Source: Sthenelais limicola (lineage: Eukaryota > Annelida > Polychaeta > Phyllodocida > Sigalionidae). Taken from it: DNA of 64,000 nucleotides. The stretch covers positions 80,717,178-80,781,177 of the forward strand of contig OW804098.1 of assembly GCA_942159475.1 (NCBI GenBank). Reading direction: 5' to 3'. The translations under genes and the position numbers were made by a program. The notes under the pieces are model-generated. The model did not search any database. It was given only the letters and a program-made list of their open reading frames with translations, and was not told the origin of the DNA. This document shows, in pieces, positions 10,848-20,845 of the stretch (positions are counted from its first letter, which is position 1; each line of letters opens with the position of its first letter).

Positions 10848-13300
10848 GTAAGTAGCTAATGTATTCTCCTTGGACGCATAACATACTTGAGATTCTGGGT
10901 TGATAAACGCCAGCCAGAAGGCTCTATGAAATAATACAGGTCTATGCAAATAAAACCATCTCAGTTATTCAGCTTTACTTGGACTTATATTTGACGGACA
11001 CCTATACATGTAATTATGTTTCTAAACTGGCGTGGAACGAACTCGTTAAGAAACATTGGCATGTAATGATATTTGTCATGATCTAAAACCCCTCTAGCTG
11101 TGGAACAGCCCTTCCTGGGAAGCCCGAAATAAGGAAAAAGAATGAACAATGATAATAGTACAATATGTAGTAGCACGATTTACTTTCATTTATCTACTAT
11201 CGGCGCTTACGATCATATTATACAATTGTACGGATGACTTTCTTAGGCCATATTCTACGTAACATCTTTGGATAGTATTTATCTTATTATCCATTTCCTT
11301 GGCACAGAACGGATTTAGCTGGGACCATAAGTTATTGATATATGTATAGTTTAGCCTCCTATACAGAGTTTACAACAGTCTCAAGTTGTGCATACAATGA
11401 CTGAATGTGTGGACAGAATTACGGTTTCTATCGGTTTTGTATCTATTTACAACATCTGGCTCTCCTAATGTATATAAGAAAACCATTATTAATATCATTC
11501 CAAGGTATATATATACGTAATACTACAAGTGACCTGAGGCTCAATGTCGAGAGGTTAAACTCCATGGACCGCTTACTCATACTTTTCATCAATAATTATC
11601 ATAGGTTAGGTATTTCGAAGGTTTAGCCTGATCACATAGCTGCGGCTTTATATGCTGTGTCAGAATAGCATCGAGTATATCTATATCATTGCTGTCAAGC
11701 AGAAATCTGAATTCAGCAAACTCAATACGTCTAATGATATCCCTATCATGGGAGATGTGGAAAGATCCTTTATGACGGCAATAATTAGGACAAGGGACAT
11801 TAGATATTATTAAAAATTTTCTTCTGATATGATCGTGTTTGGAGGTAAATTTCGCCTCTTGCCTAACAAGATGGTATTTCATTTCGCCTCATAGCTTTTT
11901 TACTATCCATAACATTCCAGGAAAAAAGTAAAACCTCCCTGACAATTACTTCTATTAGTCATTTCTTGTGGTCACCACATACATTATCCTTTGCTGGGAT
12001 GCATAAAAGAAAATGAGCCTTTTATACCTCATTGTATTAAGGACTTCAACGGCAAACCCAGAACCAGATTTTATTGGCAGATTTACAGTAAGCTGCCAAT
12101 TATGTTATAGAGTAAACAAACGTCCATCATTGATAAGAATCTAATCTCAGATGAATCAAAAGCAGGAGCAGGAGTAAAATGAAGCCAGTCCGAACTTGAG
12201 AATTTTAGAGTATAACAACACGGTACAAGGGTTGGAGAAAAAGAAAACAATTTCCTTGTGTAAAATGCTAGAAAAGGTCAGATGTTTGTCATCTATATAA
12301 GGGTGAAAAACCCATATTTGTTATAGCTGCTAGGCAGCTGCTCATTGTTAAGAATAGAGTAATTGTGTACTGACCCACCTTGTGTGAAGAGAGAGAAAAT
12401 TATAGAAAAAAAAACAAAAAAAACTATAAGAAATAAGGGACACTGCATACTTGTTGTCTTAGAAATGTAAGAGCCACGATGGCAGGATATATTTGAATAA
12501 AAAAAAATTCAAAAACAAACAAAAAATCAGAAGCAGGAGTGCATGGCTTAAGATCAAATCAGAGTTTCTGGCTTTAAGATCAATTGTGTGATTACCTTCT
12601 TTCCCATAACTCCCCAAGGACCACATTCCACTTATCCCTAATACCTCTCTGCTCCAGCCCCATGGCTGTGTCATGTAACACCTCTGCCCTCCCAGTCTGT
12701 CTGATCACTGTATAACCTCCAATAAAAATTCTACATCAATAAGAGTCAGGATATTATATTCTTATACATGACAATAATTGTCACTTGACCATGGGTTACA
12801 TGGAACTGAAATCTGCCAACGTTTCCCTTGGAAACGGAAATTAATTTAATTAAGCTTACACAAGTTGTGAATACTTTAAAACAGCAAAACAGTAATAGAA
12901 TTATAAACTAATTGCTTCTTGTTACCGTTTCCTGGTTTTAAGATTAATTCTTATTCTATGAAGACGCAACCTCCTATAGTACATATGATATGATCATTCT
13001 GATTGCATACAACATATTGCAAACTTTACTATATAAAATCGCAACCTTTGAAGTTCACTTGGGGTCTAAGATTTATATCACTTTATATGTGAGTTTTCCA
13101 GGAAATGCAAGATAACTTGTTCGCTTTTACCTAGCAGTGTTCCTCCATCCATAGTCATAGTGTAGTATATTTCATACGATTTCTTCTAGGATTAGAAATC
13201 TCAGCCAACATAGAAAATGTTGACTGCTTTTAGTATCCCTCTTTGGTCTGTATTTATTCAAAAATAACATGTGTAATGTATATTTGTTTTCCCTCGCCAG
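10848..13300 (+). other. GPR143 intron
   Basis: Starts at the GTAAGT donor and ends at the CCCTCGCCAG acceptor. Only AT-rich DNA with A-runs (about 12400-12520) was seen; no mobile element or exon was recognised. Confidence 0.6.
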
Positions 13301-13388
13301 CTGGCTCCCTAATATCATGGACGGAATCATGATGATTATCAGTTCTCCTAAATCACACCAGTTTATGTTTGGACTCTGGCATTTCATG
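13301..13388 (+). CDS. GPR143: GPR143/OA1-like receptor, exon for TM6 to the start of TM7
   Basis: The first base completes TGC (Cys), giving CWLPNIMDGIMMIISSPKSH and then QFMFGLWHFM, and the exon ends exactly on a codon before GTAAGG. The human counterpart has CWLSNIINESLLFYL at the same place, so the CWLxNI core is conserved across the splice junction. Ser becomes Pro in the invertebrate copy, restoring the CWxP motif of ordinary class A receptors that human GPR143 lacks. Phase continuity with both neighbours supports the model. Confidence 0.94.
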
Positions 13389-13426
13389 GTAAGGAAATAT
13401 ATTCATTAGCTTATTACTTTGGTCAA

Positions 13427-13782
13427 AGCTGCACTCTTAGCTAACATCAATAACAATTTCCTAGTTTTCGATTTTCTAGTTTTTGTTAGGTTCTTTCCAA
13501 GCACATCTAAAATTCATTTGACCAAATTTTTGGAGGATTTTGTTTGGTCGTTTTAGCTACGGGGATTCATTAGTACATGCACATGCACATTCACATTTGA
13601 GAGAGGAAATCCTTTCCTGTGGTGGTGGCTTCACTTATTATCGCTCACTGGCAGTTTCATTGATTCGAATTCATGGATAAACATGTATAACAGCAGCAGA
13701 TTATTGATTAATTCGGTCCCATAAGTCACAATATGAGTAACATTAGTAAGATATTTTGGTCACTATATCTGAGAATGCAGCC
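13427..13782. mobile_element. Dispersed MITE, family B, diverged copy
   Basis: It shares the block CCAAATTTTTGGAGGATTTTGTTTG, split here as ACCAAATTTTTGGAGG and GATTTTGTTTGG, plus a shared ending GAGAATGCAGC, with the better preserved copy at 60868-61152. The left end AGCTGCACTCTTAG matches AGCTACACTCTCAA of the other copy. The flanking TTAA is degraded (TCAA on the left). Confidence 0.72.
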
Positions 13783-14909
13783 GTACGATAATGTTTCTTT
13801 TTTGATATTGTAATATTATATTAATATTATCTCTAAATGAATAATATACATACTACATACTATTGTGAATTATATCTAAAAATTTTAATTACTCAATGCA
13901 TCTAATGTGTATAGCATTTTTCCAACTTTCCAATTGAGACGGTGTGGGTATTTTCTGTAGATCTACGGTTACCAAAATGGACTGTCTGCATGATTTACAT
14001 TGCTGAAATTTATCTATTAAAAGGATTTATGTGTGTGCTTCGCTGGGATGAATTTGTAGTATTCTGTTGAATCAGATATTGGCATGAAATAACAAGTAGC
14101 AAAATAAAGACATAAAACATTTTATTGTTGTATTTGCACTAAATTAAGTCGCCCAGAGTTGAGTCACTCCGCTGAACTAGACTGGATTAGTTGCTATTTA
14201 CTTATTGGAAGAACTTTGACTTTGACTAAATTGACTCTTTCTTTTACTACCTGCTGTTGTTTTGCAACTGCATGCTCCACAATTTGATTGGCATTCTTGA
14301 GCCAAGTGGAAGTCTCAATATAGAGTAAGATGAGAATGTTGCTTTCGTGCATTGACTTCTATTGAAATGAAAGTTCTCTTGCACTACTCAGATGTCATTG
14401 GCACCTGGAACTCTGGGGATACTACCGACTGAATAACAGCCAGTTTACACGCTACGAATGGCCTCCAAACAACCTCGAAACCAATTGAATTATTCAATAC
14501 ACGGACAGAATGTTATATTATAGTTCAAACGTCATATCAGATATCACGTCAAAACTTCCAAGAGGAAGAAGAGGCTCTCGAATTCGATCTAAAGCTGATT
14601 TTCATGGACGAATATTTTAATCTAGATAGAAGAAAAATAGACGAACACGAGCTGAAGCGCGAATGGAAAAGCATTGTCTTCCCCTTAGTTTTGACATGTG
14701 GTTTCATGTAGATTTGACGTGGTAGTGAATATCAGGCCTTGACGAGGTTGTTAAAATTAGACGCTGTTGTAAACAAGTGTCTGCTCCCGAATACAGATAC
14801 GTGTCTTTGCTCTATCCATCTACTAAGTTGTAATTTTCTCAAGTTTCCAACTGTCAACGTTGCGAAGAAATCCGTACTCCCTTAAGTGCTGATAATTTCC
14901 CCAAAGTGA

Positions 14910-15006
14910 AATCTCCGAGCTTGAGTTTGAGCTCAGGGGATTCTAGGTTCTATTCGAATTTAATCAATCTAAATCTCGGGGATCCCGATACTCAAGCTCG
15001 GAGATT
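14910..15006. mobile_element. 97-bp foldback element
   Basis: Perfect 17-bp terminal inverted repeat: AATCTCCGAGCTTGAGT at 14910-14926 against its reverse complement at 14990-15006. It could be a mini-MITE or a hairpin; no target duplication was seen. Confidence 0.7.
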
Positions 15007-15203
15007 GTTCAATAAAATATATTGCATTTTTCTTCCAGTTGTTTTTCAAAGTTAGAATGAAAATACCCCTGTATACCTACCCCTAATCGTCTACCCGCCC
15101 GTGACACAAGTTTCAACGCTATTCTAATGTTAAATTAAAATGATGCAAGTTCAGAAATCAAAAAAATTATCCAATACGACTTTTACTATTTTATTTTTAC
15201 TAG

Positions 15204-15428
15204 GCGTTGGTGAACCCTCTCCAGTCGTTCCTGAATTCGCTGGTTTACCGCGATGTGGGACCATGCCCGTGTTCTAACAATTCCGCTTCCAACCGCAGCA
15301 TCATCCAAGCATCTCACGGTGAAATAGAAGAATCAACTGAAGTCTCCCCCTTAATATCATTCAGGAGGGCCAGCCCTGCTTCCAGCCGTTTGGGGAGTCA
15401 TTCGGGACAACCAAATAGCAACCGTTGA
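15204..15428 (+). CDS. GPR143: GPR143/OA1-like receptor, terminal coding exon (TM7 and C-terminal tail)
   Basis: In phase 0 after the previous exon it reads ALVNPLQSFLNSLVYRD, the TM7/helix 8 region equal to human GILNPAQGFLLSLAFYG, with the conserved NPxQxFLxSL pattern. A 57-residue cytosolic tail follows: GPCPC (two Cys, possible palmitoylation), a Ser/Asn-rich stretch, then an acidic run EIEESTEVSPLI that fits the acidic dileucine form [DE]xxxL[LI] (E at exon residue 46, L-I at 50-51). It ends with a Ser/Arg-rich piece and a TGA stop at 15426-15428. The tail is shorter than the human one and no WE motif is present. Confidence 0.94.
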   Translation, partial: ALVNPLQSFLNSLVYRDVGPCPCSNNSASNRSIIQASHGEIEESTEVSPLISFRRASPASSRLGSHSGQPNSNR

Positions 15429-15940
15429 TCTGTGAACTGCATCACTTGTTTTTATACTAAATTATGTTTTGTTAAATACGTTCTCATCTCTAGATTTGAT
15501 GTTCAAGGTGTTACTTATGCCGCAATAGTTTGTGTGTATATTGTTCGGAAGTTCCAGACATCCCTGATTATATATTATATCTTTTGCTGCTTTTGCCTGC
15601 CATACACCTTCTCCCCCACTTTTACTTCTTGTTATTGGTATTATTAGTATATCCACCCTCCTTACATCATCCAAATAGTAAAGTGGTAACTATGATCAGC
15701 TCATTAGTTTTGAATCTATAACGATTATCTTGTATTCATTTCAACTATTGTTCAAGTCTGTTTATTCTGATTGTACAATTGAAAGTGGTTTTTAATAATT
15801 AATGTGCGCATACTGATTTGATAAGATTCAAATCATAATATTACTATCATGTTTTTTTCTTGAATACTATTTTTTAGACTAAACTGGGCCCGTTGAATAC
15901 CCAGTATAATGAAGAGCAATAAAAATGTATTGATTATATT
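15429..15940 (+). other. GPR143 3' untranslated region
   Basis: AT-rich sequence from the stop codon to the first AATAAA, with no intervening canonical signal noticed. The exact cleavage point is inferred at 10-30 bases after the signal. Confidence 0.65.
15918..15923 (+). promoter_or_regulatory. Poly(A) signal AATAAA for GPR143
   Basis: Canonical hexamer about 490 bp after the stop codon, followed within 30 bp by a T/G-rich stretch (GTATTGATTATATTTATTCTG) as expected for a downstream element. Confidence 0.7.
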
Positions 15941-16440
15941 TATTCTGGTAAATACTCACTTTCAATTTCTGGGTCCTGTTTGATGAGGTTTTTATTAACA
16001 GAGTAGCTGTTTGTTGATGCCAGTCGTGTGAAATCCTCTACTTTTATGTATAATACTGATCATTTTAACCAGTGTATACACAGCCAGCCTATTTCCCGGG
16101 GATCACTTCTGTTGTCTTTCCGCACTTCCGTCTACTTGTGAAATTATATTCCTCATGTACTTTGTCCTTTATCCATTTCAGGATGTAAATCTTATTAGAC
16201 AAACTTTATGTTTTGCCTCAAAATTGGCACTAAATAATCTTGAGTCTAAAGATCTCCTTGATGTAAGGTTATTCTTCATCCTAGAGTCATAATATTATAT
16301 GAAGACAACCACTCTTGAGTATTGTATTATATATGTTATATGATGTATTATATTTTAGCCATTATACTATGACTGAATGGGTTATTCCATGCGAGCGGGA
16401 ATAGTGCGCATTTCATAGTTTGTTGATTTTGTATGCATGC
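15941..16440. other. Spacer after GPR143
   Basis: AT-rich DNA with no recognised gene or repeat. Confidence 0.5.
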
Positions 16441-16456
16441 AATACAGAAAAGGCGT

Positions 16457-16520
16457 GGCCGTCGATTCAAGCACGTCTGTGATTGGTCAAAATTGACATC
16501 ATTGATGACGTCAGACCAAT
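16457..16520 (+). promoter_or_regulatory. CCAAT–CRE–CCAAT promoter-like block
   Basis: Inverted CCAAT box (ATTGG, 16482-16486), a full palindromic CRE TGACGTCA (16506-16513) and a forward CCAAT (16516-16520) lie within 40 bp, preceded by a GC-box-like GGCGTGGCC. NF-Y and CREB/ATF sites are known to cooperate in animal promoters. The orientation is taken from the short ORF downstream and could equally serve a minus-strand gene. Confidence 0.5.
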
Positions 16521-16593
16521 CAGGAACGAGCTTAGTCCACCACGACTCAGGATTTTGCACGTTCAGAAAACTGAACAAACTGCTTCTGCTAAC

Positions 16594-16761
16594 ATGAAAC
16601 TTAGTATAAGAATAATAATTTTCATGTTAATTTCAAGTCATGTTATGACAAAAAAACATATATTTGAGGTTCAGAACTACTCTTGTGATTCAATGGTTCT
16701 TGCTAACACTTTATTTTGTATCCAACAAGCGGCCATTGTCCTTGCATTGGATACAAAATAA
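16594..16761 (+). CDS. Candidate short secreted peptide, 55 residues
   Basis: Not recognised as any family. From the ATG at 16594 the product begins MKLSIRIIIFMLISSHVMT, a basic start plus hydrophobic core like a signal peptide, followed by about 36 residues with two Cys (31 and 42) and an end in AIVLALDTK. It lies 74 bp after a CCAAT/CRE block, which is why this start is preferred over the longer upstream frame. The 3' end of the ORF is part of a perfect 15-bp inverted repeat, so it could also be chance translation of non-coding DNA. There are no splice sites or homologues to support it. Confidence 0.22.
   Translation: MKLSIRIIIFMLISSHVMTKKHIFEVQNYSCDSMVLANTLFCIQQAAIVLALDTK
16711..16761. 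repeat. Hairpin with perfect 15-bp arms
   Basis: TTATTTTGTATCCAA (16711-16725) pairs with TTGGATACAAAATAA (16747-16761) across a 21-bp loop. It overlaps the end of the short ORF. Confidence 0.85.
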
Positions 16762-17497
16762 CTGGAGACATCAAATCAGACTAGTGGTTCTAACCTCGTT
16801 CAGTTCTATCTAATTATTTTTAGAGTCTTGCATACATGTATTCCGCCACAGCATCATTTACCAAGCCAAGGGTTTCACCTCAGCTGTCTTTGTTACATCC
16901 ACAATCTTATCGTCATCTTTCTTGTTCTCCATGCAGGGGATGTGCATCTTGTCTATGCATAAACAATTTAGTAGCAAGTAGCAAAATGTATTACAACACA
17001 ACATTTTAGGACGTCTGAGGTATAGTGAATAGTTTTAACCACCAGCAGTTTGAACACTGAGGGAATAAATAACGCTACTGCAGATAATAATTATTCAATA
17101 TATATTGTTTTAATTCCAAAGTATGATGTATCCATATGGTAAGTGATAGGATATCGGTATTTTGTTGGTGCATTTTTCTTAGGCAAATTATATCTTTTTT
17201 ATATAAAGGTGAACGCATCTTTCTGTGATATTAAAAGTTGCTTCTTTTCAAAGTCCAGTTATTACTAGTGTTTAGCCACAATATAGTTGTTCATGGATGT
17301 TTTAGGATGGAATTAAAAGGATATTGATCTATTTATTAGTTTTTTCTCCTGGTGCGATGACCTCCTACCTTTTGATAATGCAATTTCGTTCATGCTCATG
17401 ATTGACGCGTGTATCAAAAAAAAGTATTTATAATGGTGCTAAGGGATGCGATTCATTACATTTTAGTGATTTACTTTTTCATCAATTTTACTCTAAA
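16762..17497. other. Featureless AT-rich spacer
   Basis: No exon, RNA gene or repeat was recognised. Confidence 0.5.
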
Positions 17498-17958
17498 GCT
17501 GCGTTTCCACTGGATCGCTCATGGTCTGCTCTTTTATTTTCCCTGAGCGCCTAACAAGCAAAGTTAGAGCAAAACCAGAGTGGTCCAATGGAATCAGTTA
17601 CATTGCTTCCTATACACTTTAAAACCATGTATTTGCGTTTCTTTAGAAGCGCACAAGACGTTCCACTAAATTATCTGAGCTGTTTGATTTGAGCGGGACT
17701 GTGTGACGTTTTTTTTTGTTTTTTTTAACTGTGTGACGTTATTTCCATGTCTTTTAGTAGAGGTCCAATAGCGCAGTGCACAGAAAACCAATGGATTTGC
17801 TATTGATTTCATGTAGGAAAACAAGTGAACCAGTAGAATCGCTCTGCGTTTGTATTGCGCTAAAAATAAAACCGGATGAAGAGCAAAAGAAAAGCACACT
17901 ATGTAGAAGCGAGCCAATAGCATAAGCGCAGATACAAGCGATCCAGTGGAATCAAAGC
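17498..17958. mobile_element. MITE, family C (ends in TTCCACTGGATCGCT), 461 bp
   Basis: The left end GCTGCGTTTCCACTGGATCG and the right end, inverted, GCTTTGATTCCACTGGATCG form terminal inverted repeats. Flanks are TAAA on the left (17494-17497) and TTAA on the right (17959-17962), consistent with an old TTAA target duplication. No transposase. The interior contains CCTGAGCGCCTAACAAGC modules that recur in the adjacent segment. Confidence 0.78.
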
Positions 17959-17962
17959 TTAA

Positions 17963-18150
17963 AGCTGCGATTCTTTTTATTCCCCTGAGCGCATAACAAG
18001 TGAAGAAAGAGCAAAACCAGTGCGGCCTAAAGGAACGATTTGGTCCACTCTTGTTTTTGTCTAGAGTGCATAACTAGCGAAGATAGAGCTAAACCAGAGC
18101 GGTCCAGTGGAATTGTCACTGCGCTTTCTGTACAGTCTGAAGGATTACCT
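17963..18150. mobile_element. Second partial copy of MITE family C
   Basis: Directly adjoining the previous element, it starts AGCTGCGATTC and contains two modules (CCTGAGCGCATAACAAG and TAGAGTGCATAACTAGC, each followed by AGCNAAACCAG). It ends around GGTCCAGTGGAATTG. Two related insertions or an internal duplication. Confidence 0.65.
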
Positions 18151-18297
18151 TACATCATTGGTACACATGACAAGTTATATTATGACATATTATTGGATAA
18201 TGGTCACGTGACCTAGGTAACCTCAGGGACACACCTGGACCCACTCTTATATAACACCATGTTTTAGAAATAAACAGTTAATTTTCAAACGGTTACT

Positions 18298-19328
18298 CAG
18301 GGGTGGATCTAGGGTCTAAAATGAGGGGGCTCCAAGATGAAAAGGGCACATCAGTCCATTACAAAAACGGAGCCAGAGGGGCACACAGGTATAGTAGGGG
18401 GGTCGGGGGGCATGCTCCCCCAGGAAATTTAAAGTGCCATTTAGAGGCATTTTGCGCTTTTTGAAGCACAAAATACGGTATCTATTAACACATGAAAAGT
18501 GATCATTTTATTTCTATTATTTATTTTGACTTTCAAAAACCGGGGATGCAGTTTGCAAGGACCTAAGAAACACAAAACATACAACACACACACCAAATTG
18601 TAAGATGTGGAATTATTTTTAAAAATCAGTTGTGGCTACTGTTGCAAGTGCTGTAGGGTTGAAGTAGGGTCTGGGGGCATTTGCCCCAAAAATAGTAATT
18701 TTTGGATCATAATCAGCTAGCTTTGTTTGTATAGATACAAAAATATTTATTAGGGGGAAAATCTCAAAGGCAAATTTAACTATTTGACATTGAATCAAAA
18801 TCTCCCTCAAATGATGAAATTACATGTATCCAATGTTGCATTGGATTACCCGATCAATATAGGGTATGTCTGTACTTCCTGCAGGCAGGCCTGCCAACAA
18901 TAGGACAAAATGTAAGGCAGCATACTTCAACTTTCTCATAACTGGCCCCAAGTGATTTTTCAATATGTTGTGTAAATGTAAAACAAACATGAGAGGGGGA
19001 ACTAATTAATGTCAGCACAAACATGTGTGAGGCCCATACACTTGAATTAGGGAGTCATGGAAACAGCATTTATAAGTTCTTTGAACGGCCTTTTACAGCA
19101 GTTACCACAAGGCACTTTTGGTTGTAAAAGAAATTAAGGCACTTTTGGTTCTTAAAAATGGTTTGGCTCTTCAAAAAAAGTGCACTTTTGGTTGTAACAA
19201 CGACAATTTTGGTTGTTACACTTACAACAGAAAAAGAGCACTTTGGGCTGTAAAAAAGGGCACTTATGGAAATTTTGAAGGGGGGGGGGGGGTCGGCGAC
19301 GTCCTGACCCCCTTTGGATCCGCCCCTG
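18298..19328. mobile_element. Possible hAT-like non-autonomous element with CAGGGG ends
   Basis: The left end CAGGGGTGGATCTAGGG and the right end, inverted, CAGGGGCGGATCCAAAGGGG resemble the short CAGGGG inverted repeats of many animal hAT elements. The interior has G-rich pieces (GGGGGTCGGGGGGCATG) and, at 19105-19265, repeats of GCACTTTTGGTTGTAA. The 8-bp flanks do not form a clear duplication, so the two ends may come from different copies. Confidence 0.55.
19105..19265. repeat. Imperfect short tandem repeat, GGCACTTTTGGTTGTAA unit
   Basis: Five to six diverged units including GCACTTTTGGTTGTAA, GCACTTTTGGTTCTTAA and GCACTTTGGGCTGTAA. It sits inside the CAGGGG element. Confidence 0.75.
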
Positions 19329-19919
19329 TGACTCTTCCAATATTTATTAACATTAATATTCATCGGTATACACAAGCCCTACCTCATCGCTTCTAGGACC
19401 CCTAAAACCCAGTATATCAGCTACAAAAATGACCTACAATAGTGTTTTTAGTCTATAAAATCAATATTTGTTCTCTTACATATACAAAAGTGGGGTTCGC
19501 ATTGAGGCTTTTAGTGACCCGATGCAATTATTTTGGTTAGAAATGCATACATAAACATGCAAAATTGTAAGGAGTGAAAAACCTTATGGCACAGATTTTG
19601 TGGAATCAACCAATTTTATGGGCTTATAAAATCAATTATCCATTCGTATGGTTTGTAATAGCTTATTTCACTTTTTCATCTTTTAACAGATCGAGTTACC
19701 CTTTCATAACAATGTTATGAGAAAACGTGTCACACCCATAGAGATAGTTTTGCCATCTTAACTCTTATTAAGTTAACAGATTTTCTAGGACCCAATTTTC
19801 AAATTTATAGATGATATAGAAACACATACTTCATTTAATTTCGTAGTATTTATGAAAGCTTAATTGTGCGTCCATATCCTGAATAGGACCAAACATATGA
19901 AGAGAACTATATACATTTT
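19329..19919. other. Spacer, nothing recognised
   Basis: AT-rich with no gene or repeat that could be supported. Confidence 0.5.
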
Positions 19920-20045
19920 TTTTAAATTCAGTTTTATTCAAGTGTTCGAGCTAAGTACATCATGATAATATTTAACATTTCAAATATTTCTCCCCAGATC
20001 ACCATAAACGGTGGTCTTCCTCTGGGACCTGAGTTGGAGAGGTAA
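19920..20045 (-). mobile_element. 5'-truncated LINE 3' end, copy 1
   Basis: On the minus strand this ends with a tail-proximal sequence of the kind CTTGAATAAAACTGAATTT (AATAAA included). It shares CCCCAGATCACCATA, GGTGGTCTTCC and CTGGGACCTGAG with the segment at 36750-36880. Two copies with the same polarity and end point to a LINE or SINE 3' terminus. Confidence 0.65.
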
Positions 20046-20208
20046 AGACATGTACAACTGTTATCATCAAAGCTTTTAGGTGGTATATAAATGAATTATG
20101 AGCTGATATTACTAAAGAAAATACTAATATCCATATGATATACGGGAAGAGCGATTTCTACGAAATGAGGTAGAAAAAAGGGGTTTCTTTGTCTCATGTT
20201 CTCAGAAT

Positions 20209-20430
20209 TTGTTGTTTTACAATCTGTTTTTGTGTCTGTACAGGTTTCCGTTGACCCTGTGTGGAGGACAGTATGTAGTTTGTGAAGGTATCTGGGGTGA
20301 AAATGTGATTTTGAAGCCTTTTTTAAATTGGGATCTCCACACTCTATTTATAGCCTGGGAAAGGTCCTGTGGGATACAACATCATTTCCCACAACCAACT
20401 ACGTCATTTCCAGAGGGGCCTAACTACATG
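20209..20430. other. Short unassigned stretch
   Basis: An open frame of 81 codons on the + strand ends in the purine tract; no domain was seen and coding is not claimed. Confidence 0.3.
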
Positions 20431-20845
20431 CAGAGGGGGGGGGGAGGGGAATAGATGAGGGAGAGGGAGAGGGAAAGAAGGAGTGAAGAAGAGGGGAGGG
20501 AGAGGGTGGGGGTATTGGAGAGGGGAGGGAGAGGGTAGGGGTATTGGAGAGGAGAGGGTGTAGGAGGGGGAGAGTGAAGAAAAGGGAGAGGGTGGGGGAA
20601 AGAAGAGGGGAGGGAGAGGATGTATGGGGAAGGGATAGAGTGGAAGGAGATAAAGAGGGGAGGGGGAGCATACGGAAGATGGGGTTGGGAGAGAGAAACA
20701 GGTATGAAAGAGAGGGGAAGGGGATAAAGTGGGGAGGGGAGCATGAGGAAGAGGGGAGGGAGAGGGGGGAATCGGAGATGGGGTTGGGAGAGAGAAACAG
20801 GTAGGAAAGACAGAGAAGAGGGGGAAGTGTGGGGAGAGAGGGTGA
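20431..20845. repeat. Polypurine (G/A) tract, about 415 bp
   Basis: Almost uninterrupted G and A on the + strand, built from GGGAGAGGG and related units with internal duplications such as GGTTGGGAGAGAGAAACAGG twice. Capable in principle of triplex (H-DNA) formation. Confidence 0.9.

Larger units (their letters stand above)
13389..15203 (+). other. Last GPR143 coding intron
   Basis: Contains a dispersed inverted-repeat element at 13427-13782 and a 97-bp foldback at 14910-15006. The rest shows nothing recognisable. Acceptor TTTTTACTAG at the end. Confidence 0.6.

Noticed and set aside
12459..12674. Short minus-strand frame with a hydrophobic end
   Set aside because: Lies in a GPR143 intron, no motif, no splice evidence.
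18290..19336. 8-bp target duplication for the CAGGGG element
   Set aside because: CGGTTACT on the left and TGACTCTT on the right do not match well enough to claim it.
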